Part shown: one piece after another, positions 8,392-15,743 of the stretch
How positions within the stretch are numbered: the first letter of the stretch is position 1
Layout: each line of letters starts with the position of its first letter
Assembly: GCA_028277515.1 (NCBI GenBank)
Contig: JANQGC010000036.1
Location: 1 to 39,213 of the forward strand
Length of the DNA stretch: 39,213 nt
Source of the DNA: Anaerolineae bacterium
GTDB taxonomy: Bacteria > Chloroflexota > Anaerolineae > Promineifilales > Promineifilaceae
Direction: 5' to 3'
Notes under the pieces: generated by a model
Seen by the model: only the letters and a program-made list of their open reading frames with translations
What the model was told of the DNA's origin: nothing
Databases searched by the model: none
Program-made: the position numbers and the translations under genes

Positions 8392-9246
8392 CTACCCTGC
8401 ATAAATGAGATCGACTAAGGATTGGTAAGCGATGCTGGCCGGCGATTCCGGGGCATATTCGATCACGGTCAAGCCACCCGAGGCCGGGGCTTCGGCGACC
8501 CGCACTGTATTGGGCACGGGTTCGCTGACCAGGTTGCCGTAGGTGCGTTTAAGTTGAGCCAGCATGCTGCGCGTCAGGCGCAGGCGTTGGTCGACGAATG
8601 TGGGCACGATAGCCTTGATGGATATGTCAATGCCGCCGGCCTGGTCGTCGAGAATGTTGCGCGTGTGCCGGCCGACGGCCGAGGTGCTGTGGAAATCAGC
8701 TTTGACCGGCACAATAGCCGCGTCGGCGAAATTGTGCACCGCTTCTTGCAGCATGTCCAGGGTCGGCGGACAATCGAGAATGATGTAATCAAAGACTTGG
8801 CGCGCTGGTCCCAGTGTTTCGTTTAAAACCTCAACCATCGGGACCGCCCCGTTGTTACTGCCCCTACCCCGAATTTGGGACATGACGGTGTTGACCGTAA
8901 GCTGGCTGAGCAGTACTTCTTTAGCATCGCGCAACTTGTCACTGGCTGGCAGGACAAACAAGTTGGGTCGGGCCGGGCCACCGGATTGGGATCGGTCGGC
9001 GGGCATGACGTTATCACGCAGCGTCCCTTCGCCGGTCAGTACCTGGCTGACGCAGCGATCCTCAGGCTGCAAACCCAAGGCGCGCGCCGTATCCCCCTGG
9101 GGATCGAGGTCGATCAAGAGCACCCGCCCTGCCCCATTGCCGGCCAAGCGTTGGGAGAGACCATAAGCGAGGGTCACGGCGGTTGTGGTTTTGGCCACAC
9201 CCCCCTTCCGATTTTCCACTGTGTATACAGTTGCATCCATAATCAT
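8392..9246 (-). CDS. parA: ParA/Soj-type deviant Walker ATPase
   Basis: The 284-residue protein starts MIMDATVYTVENRKGG. The deviant Walker A motif KGGVAKT (14-20) has the signature lysine Lys14. Walker A' is LLIDLDPQGD (43-52), and Walker B is YIILDCPPTLDML. These are diagnostic of ParA/MinD-family dimerising ATPases, which move DNA or protein cargo on the nucleoid. The start at 9246 is chosen because GCAGGTAG lies just upstream. A longer frame to 9309 would translate the operator repeats and is rejected. A small gene follows after 8 bases, and iterated CGTACACG sites lie immediately upstream, as expected for a self-regulated partition cassette. It may be a chromosomal relic of a plasmid or integrated element; no replication gene is in sight. 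Confidence 0.92.
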   Translation of the reverse strand: MIMDATVYTVENRKGGVAKTTTAVTLAYGLSQRLAGNGAGRVLLIDLDPQGDTARALGLQPEDRCVSQVLTGEGTLRDNVMPADRSQSGGPARPNLFVLPASDKLRDAKEVLLSQLTVNTVMSQIRGRGSNNGAVPMVEVLNETLGPARQVFDYIILDCPPTLDMLQEAVHNFADAAIVPVKADFHSTSAVGRHTRNILDDQAGGIDISIKAIVPTFVDQRLRLTRSMLAQLKRTYGNLVSEPVPNTVRVAEAPASGGLTVIEYAPESPASIAYQSLVDLIYAG

Positions 9247-9261
9247 TCTACCTGCTAATAA

Positions 9262-9421
9262 GTGTATGAACGTACACGAACCATGTACGATATGAACTAT
9301 AGTATACACATTCGTACACGGTTTTCAAGTAATCAGCTGAAGGTGCTGTCGCTTTGATGAACGAGCTGTGTTGTGTATGAACGTACACGTTACGTGTATA
9401 TTATGATACAAGGCGTGTACG
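9262..9421. promoter_or_regulatory. Iterated CGTACACG sites upstream of parA (operator or parS-like)
   Basis: The 17-mer GTGTATGAACGTACACG occurs at 9262-9278 and again at 9373-9389. The core CGTACACG also occurs at 9313-9320, and in reverse as CGTGTACG at 9414-9421. Weaker relatives (CATGTACGA, ACGTGTATA, GTATACACA) fill the gaps. The array starts 16 bases before the parA start, the place expected for autorepression and/or a centromere site. Confidence 0.75.
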
Positions 9422-9429
9422 ATCATACA

Positions 9430-9991
9430 TGAAATAGGGATTATCGTCCACTCTATCTCACCTTTCTCCTGTTTGCTCAAGAATTTTGCTTAGAAAGGCT
9501 CTCAGGCGAGATGCACAGTCTGATCCGCTCTTCATGTGTGCGCCAGGGGCTGTTATCTTTACTGTTGGGAATGAAGGCTGCGGATGACCGCCAGGCATAA
9601 AGTGAGATAGTCTGAAACAGTTCCTGTTTGATAATAGAATAAGATATATTCACCTGGTTCCCCGGGAAACATTTCCCGAATTACCAGAAAATGGGAAACA
9701 TGAGTGTGCCCTTAGGTTTATAGATGTGTTTTTGGGCTTGTTTGCCGGAAAATAGGGGATATCCGTGTGACTGCCTCCTTATAGGTAACACAAATTGCTC
9801 AACTTGTGCGAGTCAGCAATTTCGTCAAATTGCTTTACAGCAAACCACCTCAAATGGTCATTCCAACACGCAGCCGGAAACCTTATACATCATTATGTTA
9901 AGGATGCAATGATCCTTCACGCCGCAAGCGCCTTTCAGGATGAAAAATAGATCCCTCATTCCATTACTCAAAAACTAGATTTTTTTATAAG
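9430..9991. other. Gene-free stretch between the parA sites and the dispersed repeats
   Basis: No credible coding region was found. A small perfect palindrome, CGGGAAACATTTCCCG, lies at 9663-9678, and GGGAAACAT recurs shortly after. A 62-codon frame at 9724-9912 has no family resemblance and no ribosome site. Confidence 0.55.
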
Positions 9992-10076
9992 TCAGGCATC
10001 CTGGATGCCGGTTTGACGGTGCGCATTCACAATAGTTTCTTTTCTCATTGGACATCGTCTTCGACTTAGTGGCTTA
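9992..10076 (+). repeat. Dispersed repeat, uninterrupted copy of the 26.1-kb element
   Basis: This stretch matches 26108-26180 joined to 26348-26373. It opens with a palindrome GGCATCCTGGATGCC, passes GTTTCTTTTCTCATTG (10035-10050) and ends with GACATCGTCTTCGACTTAG. At 26.1 kb the same sequence is split by about 167 extra bases, so this copy looks like the empty site. Confidence 0.7.
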
Positions 10077-10097
10077 CTCAGAAACAAAATTTTGCCG

Positions 10098-10171
10098 ATG
10101 TCATTTTGAGCGGAGCGAAAAATCGTTATGAAGGCTAAGGAGCAGATCCCTCATTTCATTCGGGATGACAT
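10098..10171. repeat. Dispersed inverted repeat of the GTCAT...ATGAC type
   Basis: The ends ATGTCAT (10098-10104) and ATGACAT (10165-10171) are inverted, with GAGCGGAGCGAA and AGATCCCTCATTTCATTC inside. Related elements appear at 22046-22133 and inside 26181-26330. Such elements are widespread in bacterial intergenic DNA and give rise to spurious short ORFs. Confidence 0.6.
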
Positions 10172-10272
10172 TTACAGTTTCTTTACTCATAGAGTAGAGC
10201 CTGCAATGTGGCGGTTCTCAAATGACAATTGCATAATGGGTGAAGTAGGGTGATGGAATGGCCCTGCACACT

Positions 10273-10364
10273 GCTACAAAAACTATTTGCACAGAAGTTT
10301 GACAACTTTTCACTTGAAATATGGGAGAAAACTATTTAATGAAAGTTGTCAAATTTTAGGTAAC
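10273..10364 (+). repeat. 91-bp MITE-like palindromic repeat, copy 2
   Basis: It shares with copy 1 the opening CTACAAAAA, the arm TTTGACAACTTTTCACTTG, the facing arm GAAAGTTGTCAAATTTTAGG and the GGTAAC end. It lies 252 bases before the alpha/beta hydrolase gene. The central 30 bases differ from the other copies. Confidence 0.85.
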
Positions 10365-10511
10365 ACAATATTCAATCATCAAATTTTCCGAAAACAGGAA
10401 ATGAACCATCGTTCAATGTATCGTTCGGCGCAATGATTGGTATAAGATAATATATATTGGGTGTGATGCTTGCCTGATTCATTCAAAATGACATCAAATA
10501 TTGGAAGCAAC

Positions 10512-10570
10512 TTGACAAGTAAATGGATTTAATATATTCTAACACTAGTATATATTAGCTATAGAATATA
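10512..10570 (+). promoter_or_regulatory. Promoter with overlapping inverted repeat
   Basis: A consensus -35 TTGACA (10512-10517) is followed after 17 bases by TATTCT (10535-10540). The -10 lies inside the left arm of a perfect 9-bp inverted repeat, TATATTCTA (10533-10541) and TAGAATATA (10562-10570). A repressor binding the dyad would block the promoter. The PadR-type regulator encoded two genes downstream is an obvious candidate, but this is inference. Confidence 0.6.
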
Positions 10571-10616
10571 AATTTAAAAAATGATTGCCTGATCGGCAGC
10601 ATAAGGGGGATTTGTC

Positions 10617-11684
10617 ATGAATCGCACAATATGGATCGTTTTTGGTATTGTTGTATTCGTTGGGGTTGTTGGCAGTGTATGGTATTTCTGGAATATGACC
10701 ACCCAGCCTTTATATCAGCCGGGTTCTTTACAAAACGGAAAGTACTTAAGCGGATCGCTAGAACCGCCAGAACAACTGGCTACTGAAAATTTTTGGCAGG
10801 TTGAGCCAGATATTCAGTTACATCATTTTTCGGAAGGGCGGGGGCGTAATGTGCTGATTGTTCATGGTGGGCCGGGTCAACCATATGTGGAACCGTGGGA
10901 AGGATTGGATGATCTAACAAGCAGCTATCGCTTTCATTATTATGATCAGCGAGGTGCCGGGCATTCGACACGGCCGATTAACACATTTGATTCCAGGAAT
11001 TTCTACGCCAACGCCCAAAAATTGGAAGAAACCCTGGGTCTCAGCGCCCAACTGGCAGATATTGAACGCATTCGCCGCATATTGGGTGAGGAGAAATTAA
11101 TTCTAATCGGCCATTCCTTCGGTGCTTTCCAAGCGGCCTTGTATGCGGCCGAATTTCCCGAAAATGTGGAAGCTTTGGTCCTGGTAACGCCGGCACCGAT
11201 GCTAGTCATGCCAATGGAAGTTCCTGGCTTGTTCGATAGTATTGAAAATCTACTACCACCAGAGATGTTGCCTGATTACCAGTCCTGGCAGGAAGCGTAT
11301 TTTGATTTTGGTAATCTATTTGAGCGCAGTGAAGATGATTTAGTGGCCATGAATGAAGAAATAGGGCATTATTTCACGGCAGCGATAGGTGCAGAGCCTG
11401 AAGAATTACCTGAAGATTACCGGCCAGGTGGTTGGATGGTTCATGCGATGTATTTGAGTATGGGTCAACGCCATGATTACCGGCCGGCAATGGCAGATGT
11501 GCAGGTGCCAGTGTTGGTGATCCATGCAGCCGATGATTTTCAAAGTGAAGCGGCAAGCCGAACCTATCTTGAGGTCTTTCCGAAAGCCCAATTTGAGATT
11601 ATTGAAGGTGCAGGACATATGGTATTTGATGATCAACCGGCAGCTTTTGGCCAGATCACAGGTAAATTCTTGCAAAGATATTGA
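10617..11684 (+). CDS. Membrane-anchored alpha/beta hydrolase (proline iminopeptidase-like)
   Basis: A 355-residue serine hydrolase. Residues 5-25 form one hydrophobic N-terminal anchor or signal segment, so the enzyme probably acts outside the cytoplasm. The oxyanion motif is HGGPG (83-87), followed by YYDQRGAGHSTRP. The nucleophile elbow is GHSFG with Ser167, the acid is Asp307 (HAADDF) and the base is His334 (GAGHMVFDD). HGGPG and DQRGAGHS point to the prolyl aminopeptidase (S33) branch, but hydrolases of this type act on many esters and amides, so the substrate is unknown. A strong AAGGGGGA ribosome site precedes the ATG. A promoter with an inverted repeat lies at 10512-10570. The next gene, a PadR regulator, starts 117 bases later. 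Confidence 0.9.
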   Translation: MNRTIWIVFGIVVFVGVVGSVWYFWNMTTQPLYQPGSLQNGKYLSGSLEPPEQLATENFWQVEPDIQLHHFSEGRGRNVLIVHGGPGQPYVEPWEGLDDLTSSYRFHYYDQRGAGHSTRPINTFDSRNFYANAQKLEETLGLSAQLADIERIRRILGEEKLILIGHSFGAFQAALYAAEFPENVEALVLVTPAPMLVMPMEVPGLFDSIENLLPPEMLPDYQSWQEAYFDFGNLFERSEDDLVAMNEEIGHYFTAAIGAEPEELPEDYRPGGWMVHAMYLSMGQRHDYRPAMADVQVPVLVIHAADDFQSEAASRTYLEVFPKAQFEIIEGAGHMVFDDQPAAFGQITGKFLQRY

Positions 11685-11801
11685 TCATCAGATTTTTTGA
11701 TAGTGTGCGATTTTCGATTGGCCATTTAGATTAACGGCTTGAAAAAATGGCGTGAGAGTTGAAAAAAATCCCTGGTTTTAGTTGGGTAATATTGACTGAA
11801 T

Positions 11802-12335
11802 ATGACAAATGCAGAACTGGCGATACTGAGTTTGATCGCCGAACGGCCGCGGCACGGCTATGAAATAGAACATATTATTGAGTACCGTGGTATGCGCGAA
11901 TGGACGGAAATCGGCTTTTCATCCATTTACTATTTGCTCAACAAATTGGAAAAGGATGGCCTGGTGCAAAGCAAGATGCAAAAGGTGGAAGGAAAAGGGC
12001 CGGCGCGCAAAGTCTATCACATCACCGGACAGGGCCGGGGGGCGCAAGTTGAAGCCGTCATTTCTGCCTTGTCCGTGCCCCAAAAAGGATCGACACCTTT
12101 CCTTTTAGGACTAGCCAATTTGCCGATAGTGCCCAGGGAACAACTGTTGCAGGCTTTAAGTTCCTATGCCGCTCGTCTTGATGAAAGATTGCGACATATG
12201 AATGCTCGGGAGGCGCAGCAACAGCCACTTCCGCCCTTCGTTGAGGCGATGTTTGATTACAGCCGCGTGTTAATTAAGACTGAGCAACAGTGGATTCATC
12301 ATTTTATACAAGAGGTAAAAACAGGAAATGTCTAA
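11802..12335 (+). CDS. PadR-family transcriptional regulator
   Basis: A 177-residue protein with the PadR winged helix at its N-terminus: MTNAELAILSLIAERPRHGYEI, then IGFSSIYYLLNKLEKDGLV and the wing with KGPARKVYHITGQG. The C-terminal half is the helical dimerisation domain (RLDERLRHMNAREAQQ, WIHHFIQEV). PadR proteins are usually repressors of nearby detoxification or efflux genes and release DNA on binding small hydrophobic ligands. Its last 8 bases overlap the start of the GyrI-like gene, so the two are translationally coupled. This pairing of a regulator with a ligand-binding GyrI-like domain fits a small-molecule response unit. The inverted repeat upstream of the hydrolase may be its operator. 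Confidence 0.92.
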   Translation: MTNAELAILSLIAERPRHGYEIEHIIEYRGMREWTEIGFSSIYYLLNKLEKDGLVQSKMQKVEGKGPARKVYHITGQGRGAQVEAVISALSVPQKGSTPFLLGLANLPIVPREQLLQALSSYAARLDERLRHMNAREAQQQPLPPFVEAMFDYSRVLIKTEQQWIHHFIQEVKTGNV

Positions 12336-12978
12336 AATTGATTTTAAGAAAAAGCACAAAGAATTATATGCACCGCCAAAGAAGTTTGTGATTGTCGATG
12401 TTCCGCCAATGCAGTTCTTGATGGTGGACGGTCATGGCACACCGGGCGAAAGCCAGGCCTATCAAGAGGCCTTGGAGGCGCTTTATGCGGTCGCATATAA
12501 AATCAAGTTTCAAAGTAAAAAATCATTGGGTAAAGATTATGTGGTGCCGCCCCTGGAGGGTCTGTGGTGGGCCGAGGACATGGATTATTTCACGGTAGCG
12601 CGGGATAAATCAAAATGGGATTGGACGATGATGATCATGACGCCGGATTGGATCAGCAGCGACATGTATGAAGAGGTTATTGGCATCGTGCGCAAAGGAA
12701 AGAACCCCGCGGCTCTCGACAAGGTTCGCCTGGAAAGCTTTCACGAAGGACTGTCGGTGCAGATAATGCACGTCGGCTCCTATGATGATGAAGGTCCCAT
12801 CATAAAGAAAATGCATGATGAATTCATTCCAGAGCAGGGTTTTACCGATCGAGGCAAGCATCATGAAATATATCTCAGCGATCCCCGGCGAACAGCCCCA
12901 GAAAAATTAAAGACAGTGTTACGCCAACCAGTTCGCATAGTCAACTTAAGTGGGGAACGAGCGAAAAAACAAACTTAG
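12328..12978 (+). CDS. GyrI-like small-molecule-binding domain protein
   Basis: A 216-residue protein of the stand-alone GyrI-like (SHV fold) group. It opens MSKIDFKKKHKELYAPPKK, then VPPMQFLMVDGHGTPGESQ, which is the hallmark of this subgroup. LEGLWWAEDMDYF, WDWTMMIMTPDWI and HEGLSVQIMHVGSYDDEGP follow, with GKHHEIYLSDPRR near the end. Members bind hydrophobic ligands in a cleft between two SH2-like motifs, and some hydrolyse cyclopropanoid or other toxic compounds. The start overlaps the PadR stop region by 8 bases, and AGGTAAAAACAGG provides the ribosome site within the padR-like gene. Together the pair suggests xenobiotic sensing and disposal. The fit to the family is strong, while the ligand is unknown. 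Confidence 0.88.
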   Translation: MSKIDFKKKHKELYAPPKKFVIVDVPPMQFLMVDGHGTPGESQAYQEALEALYAVAYKIKFQSKKSLGKDYVVPPLEGLWWAEDMDYFTVARDKSKWDWTMMIMTPDWISSDMYEEVIGIVRKGKNPAALDKVRLESFHEGLSVQIMHVGSYDDEGPIIKKMHDEFIPEQGFTDRGKHHEIYLSDPRRTAPEKLKTVLRQPVRIVNLSGERAKKQT

Positions 12979-13006
12979 GAAACCGGCCACCTATTTCAAA
13001 CAATTA

Positions 13007-13062
13007 GGCGATTTAAGTATAATCAAATGAATGTTATTATTCGGGTATAAACTTAGATCGCC
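13007..13062 (+). promoter_or_regulatory. Kinase-gene leader: perfect -10 box inside an inverted repeat
   Basis: GGCGATTTAAG (13007-13017) and CTTAGATCGCC (13052-13062) pair at 10 of 11 positions. The right arm directly abuts the ATG at 13063. TATAAT (13018-13023) is a perfect -10 box, and a second one, GGTATAAA, lies at 13044-13050. No Shine-Dalgarno sequence is visible, so either leaderless translation or regulation at this dyad is possible. Confidence 0.45.
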
Positions 13063-14535
13063 ATGACAATCTACATAACGGCCATAAGTGTTATTGCCGG
13101 CATTTGTTTGGGCTATGCTATATTACATTTTTTTACGGGGATACGCGCTCCCAGGAAGCGCACCCTCAACCTGACATTTGCCGCTTTTGCTCTGGGTTAC
13201 GGGGGAACCCTCTTGTTGGGTACCTGGTATCGTAGTCAGACCAGCGTTGAGGCATTCCAGTCGATCAGCCGTTGGGATGGCATTTTTATCTGGCTGGCTT
13301 TTGTTGGTCTAAATTGGTATGTGGAAACGTATACTGGTTTGCGAACCAGACGATATTTGTGGACATTCACAGCCATTTTTAGCATCGCGATTATTGGAGC
13401 GATGCTCTCACCAGAAGTCATCTATTCGACCACGCCGCAGCTTCTAGAAATTCCCTTGCCTTGGAATGAAACTGTCAATGGCCTGGAAGGTGAGGAAAAT
13501 ATATGGGGCACGCTTCTGCTTGTTGGACAGCTTAGCACTTTAATGTTTATTATTATTTCCGGGATTCGACAATGGCGGAGAGGGGATCGCGGAGCGGCGG
13601 CCGTCCTGCTACTGGGAATGGCCTGGTTTATCGTTGCCTTGTTTTATGAGATATTAGCAGAGGTTGGATTGTGGCCATATATTCCCCTGGCTGAAACAGG
13701 ATTCATCGGTATCGCCATCGCCCTAAGTCTACAAATGGCCAATTCTGTGATCCAAACGGAGAAAGCTTTAGCCGCCAGTGAAAAGAACCTGGAACGGACG
13801 GTGGCCCAACGCACGGCCGAATTAGAAGCTGCTCAGGAAATGATAATCGAAAAGGTACAAGAAGCGGCCGTTTCTGCAGAGCGCAGCCGCCTGGCCCGCG
13901 AATTACATGATGTCGTCACCCAGATCTTGTTTTCCATCAATTTAATCGCCATGAGTCTGCCGCGCCTGTGGAAACGCGATCCTGTAATGGCGGAGAGCAG
14001 CACAAATGAACTTCAGCGGCTGACCCGCGGCGCGTTAGCCGAAATGCGCATCCTGCTGCGCGAACTGCGCCCGCAAACCATTATCGCCACCGATATGGGC
14101 ACCTTACTGACCCAACTTAGTCACAGCATCTCTGCCCGGCATGATATTCCGGGAACCGTTGAAGTCGATGAGAATTGTACATTTCCGCCAGATGTCCACG
14201 TTGCCTTTTATCGCATTGCCCAGGAAGCATTGAATAACATCACCAAACACGCTGAGGCCAGTGCTATTTCGATTACCTTATCCTGTAACGAAGAAGAAGT
14301 CACCCTGATCATTCGTGACGATGGTCACGGTTTTGATAGTGAAAAAGTACCAGGAATGCATATGGGCCTGGATATCATGCGCGAGCGGGCCATCAATATT
14401 GGTGCACATTTGGCTCTAAACAGCCGCCAGGACGCGGGCACCATGATTACCCTCACCTGGGCTCCACCAGAATGGGATACTAACACCGATAGAGAGGATT
14501 CCAAAAAGGGTGGAAAAAAGGTTGTTGAAAAATGA
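13063..14535 (+). CDS. NarL-type sensor histidine kinase with multi-helix membrane sensor
   Basis: The 490-residue protein has about seven hydrophobic segments in its first 225 residues, forming a membrane sensor without a large periplasmic domain. A coiled-coil linker follows (ASEKNLERTVAQRTAELEAA). The HisKA_3 dimerisation box has the phosphorylated His282 in LARELHDVVTQ. The ATPase domain has the N box EALNNITKHAE, the G1 box IRDDGHGFDS and the G2-like GLDIMRERA. This is the NarX/DesK/LiaS class. Its stop overlaps the response-regulator start by four bases (ATGA), so the two form a cognate pair. The signal is unknown. The leader contains an inverted repeat touching the ATG. Confidence 0.95.
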   Translation: MTIYITAISVIAGICLGYAILHFFTGIRAPRKRTLNLTFAAFALGYGGTLLLGTWYRSQTSVEAFQSISRWDGIFIWLAFVGLNWYVETYTGLRTRRYLWTFTAIFSIAIIGAMLSPEVIYSTTPQLLEIPLPWNETVNGLEGEENIWGTLLLVGQLSTLMFIIISGIRQWRRGDRGAAAVLLLGMAWFIVALFYEILAEVGLWPYIPLAETGFIGIAIALSLQMANSVIQTEKALAASEKNLERTVAQRTAELEAAQEMIIEKVQEAAVSAERSRLARELHDVVTQILFSINLIAMSLPRLWKRDPVMAESSTNELQRLTRGALAEMRILLRELRPQTIIATDMGTLLTQLSHSISARHDIPGTVEVDENCTFPPDVHVAFYRIAQEALNNITKHAEASAISITLSCNEEEVTLIIRDDGHGFDSEKVPGMHMGLDIMRERAINIGAHLALNSRQDAGTMITLTWAPPEWDTNTDREDSKKGGKKVVEK

Positions 14536-15182
14536 TTGCTCAACAAAAAATTCGCTTGTTGATAGTCGATGATCACAAAGTTGTACGCAACGGTTTAAAA
14601 ATATTTATATCGCTTTATGATGATATCGACCTCGTTGGCGAGGCCAAAAATGGGGTTCAGGCCGTTGAGCAGGTCCGGCTTCACCAACCTGATGTAGTGT
14701 TGATGGATTTGGTTATGCCGGTGATGGATGGACCAACGGCCATCCGCCACATTCGCCAACAGTTCCCGACCGTGCAGGTGGTAGCTTTGACCAGTTTTGA
14801 ACAGGAAGATTTGGTCCGCCAGGCATTGCAGGCGGGGGCGATTAGTTTTCTTTATAAAGATGTGGAAGAAGAAGAGCTGGTCGGAGCCATTCGCGCCGCC
14901 CAAGCCGGCCGATCCGTCCTTGCGCCGGAAGCGATGCAAGTATTGGTCAAACAAGCCGCTGCCCAGAAGAGAGTGGACTCCTTGGAAGCGTTAACCCCCC
15001 GCGAAGAAGAAATTCTTATCCTGGTGACCCGGGGTTTGACCAATCCCCAAATTGCCGAAAAGTTAATCATCAGCCCGTCAACCGTCAGCTTTCACATGCA
15101 TAATATCCTCAATAAACTGCGGGTCCAAACCCGCACTGAAGCGGTAGCCCTGGCTTTGCAAAAAAATCTTATCCAACCCTGA
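14532..15182 (+). CDS. NarL/FixJ-type response regulator
   Basis: A 216-residue regulator. The receiver domain has the acidic pair Asp13-Asp14 (LLIVDDHK), the phospho-acceptor Asp59 (VLMDLVMP), the switch Thr in ALTSFE and Lys109 (SFLYKD). The LuxR-type helix-turn-helix (about 149-205) has LTPREEEIL, LTNPQIAEKL and SPSTVSFHMHNIL. It is the partner of the overlapping kinase gene and is expected to be phosphorylated on Asp59 and to bind DNA as a dimer. A strong intrinsic terminator follows 40 bases later, so the two-component operon ends here. Its targets are not evident, but the sulfatase gene cluster that follows is a reasonable candidate. Confidence 0.96.
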   Translation: MIAQQKIRLLIVDDHKVVRNGLKIFISLYDDIDLVGEAKNGVQAVEQVRLHQPDVVLMDLVMPVMDGPTAIRHIRQQFPTVQVVALTSFEQEDLVRQALQAGAISFLYKDVEEEELVGAIRAAQAGRSVLAPEAMQVLVKQAAAQKRVDSLEALTPREEEILILVTRGLTNPQIAEKLIISPSTVSFHMHNILNKLRVQTRTEAVALALQKNLIQP

Positions 15183-15222
15183 TCATTCGATCAGGTTCCA
15201 AACCCACCATTATCACAGCTCG

Positions 15223-15262
15223 AATCCCCACCATCTATTAGATGTGCCGGGGATTTTTTTCT
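15223..15262 (+). terminator. Intrinsic terminator after the two-component operon
   Basis: AATCCCC (15223-15229) pairs with GGGGATT (15249-15255), with an inner CATCT/AGATG pair. It is followed by a run of T residues (15254-15260). A start at ATG 15242 for the next gene would lie inside this hairpin and is therefore rejected. Confidence 0.8.
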
Positions 15263-15328
15263 TTTAACCTACTGATAAGAGAAATAAGTCCAATTTACGG
15301 AAATTGGCCCCTTATCGAGGAGAACAAG

Positions 15329-15742
15329 GTGGCTGCCACGAAGAAAACATCAAACCGTTTGCTATTGGCTTTACATACGCGGGAATTAAAGACTGCTTTT
15401 TTCCTGGCCCTATCCGCCGAACCTGAAGTGCAAATTGTGGCGACGGCCGTCAACAGCGCCGAACTCCTCACTTATACCCGGGCTTTTCAGCCTAAGATCA
15501 TCGTTATGGAGTGGGAATTACCCGGCCTGCCGGTAAGCGAGGTCATTCCCAAGCTCACGGCGACCGAATCCGGACCTAAAATTTTTATTACCGGCAAACC
15601 ATCATCAGAGCCGGAACTACAGGAGTTTTCCAAGGTGGAAAATATCTTCCTCATTGACAGGTCACCAGAAAAATTCATCAAGGCTTTACAAATGGGAAAT
15701 CCTTCTATGGATCCGCTGAACAGATCTGAAGGAGAAGAATAA
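15329..15742 (+). CDS. Degenerate receiver-like (pseudo-receiver) protein
   Basis: A 137-residue protein from GTG 15329, with GAGGAG at 15317-15322 at ideal spacing. An upstream ATG at 15242 sits in a terminator and is not used. The fold signature is CheY-like: LLLALHTREL, FFLALSAEPEVQIVATA, LLTYTRAFQPKIIVM, VIPKLTATESGPKIFITG and ENIFLID. The key residues are lost, however. The acidic pair is replaced by Ala-Leu-His, the acceptor Asp is Glu61 (IIVMEWELPG) and the switch lysine is Asp110. It cannot be phosphorylated in the usual way; the Glu may mimic the active state. It has no output domain. The MFS gene starts one base after its stop, so it heads the transporter/sulfatase cluster and may be a regulatory adaptor. 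Confidence 0.8.
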   Translation: MAATKKTSNRLLLALHTRELKTAFFLALSAEPEVQIVATAVNSAELLTYTRAFQPKIIVMEWELPGLPVSEVIPKLTATESGPKIFITGKPSSEPELQEFSKVENIFLIDRSPEKFIKALQMGNPSMDPLNRSEGEE

Positions 15743-15743
15743 T

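Noticed and set aside
9247..9309. N-terminal extension of ParA to base 9309
   Set aside because: It would translate the operator repeats. A ribosome site supports the start at 9246.
9724..9912. 62-codon plus-strand frame
   Set aside because: Composition is not protein-like, and there is no ribosome site or neighbour logic.
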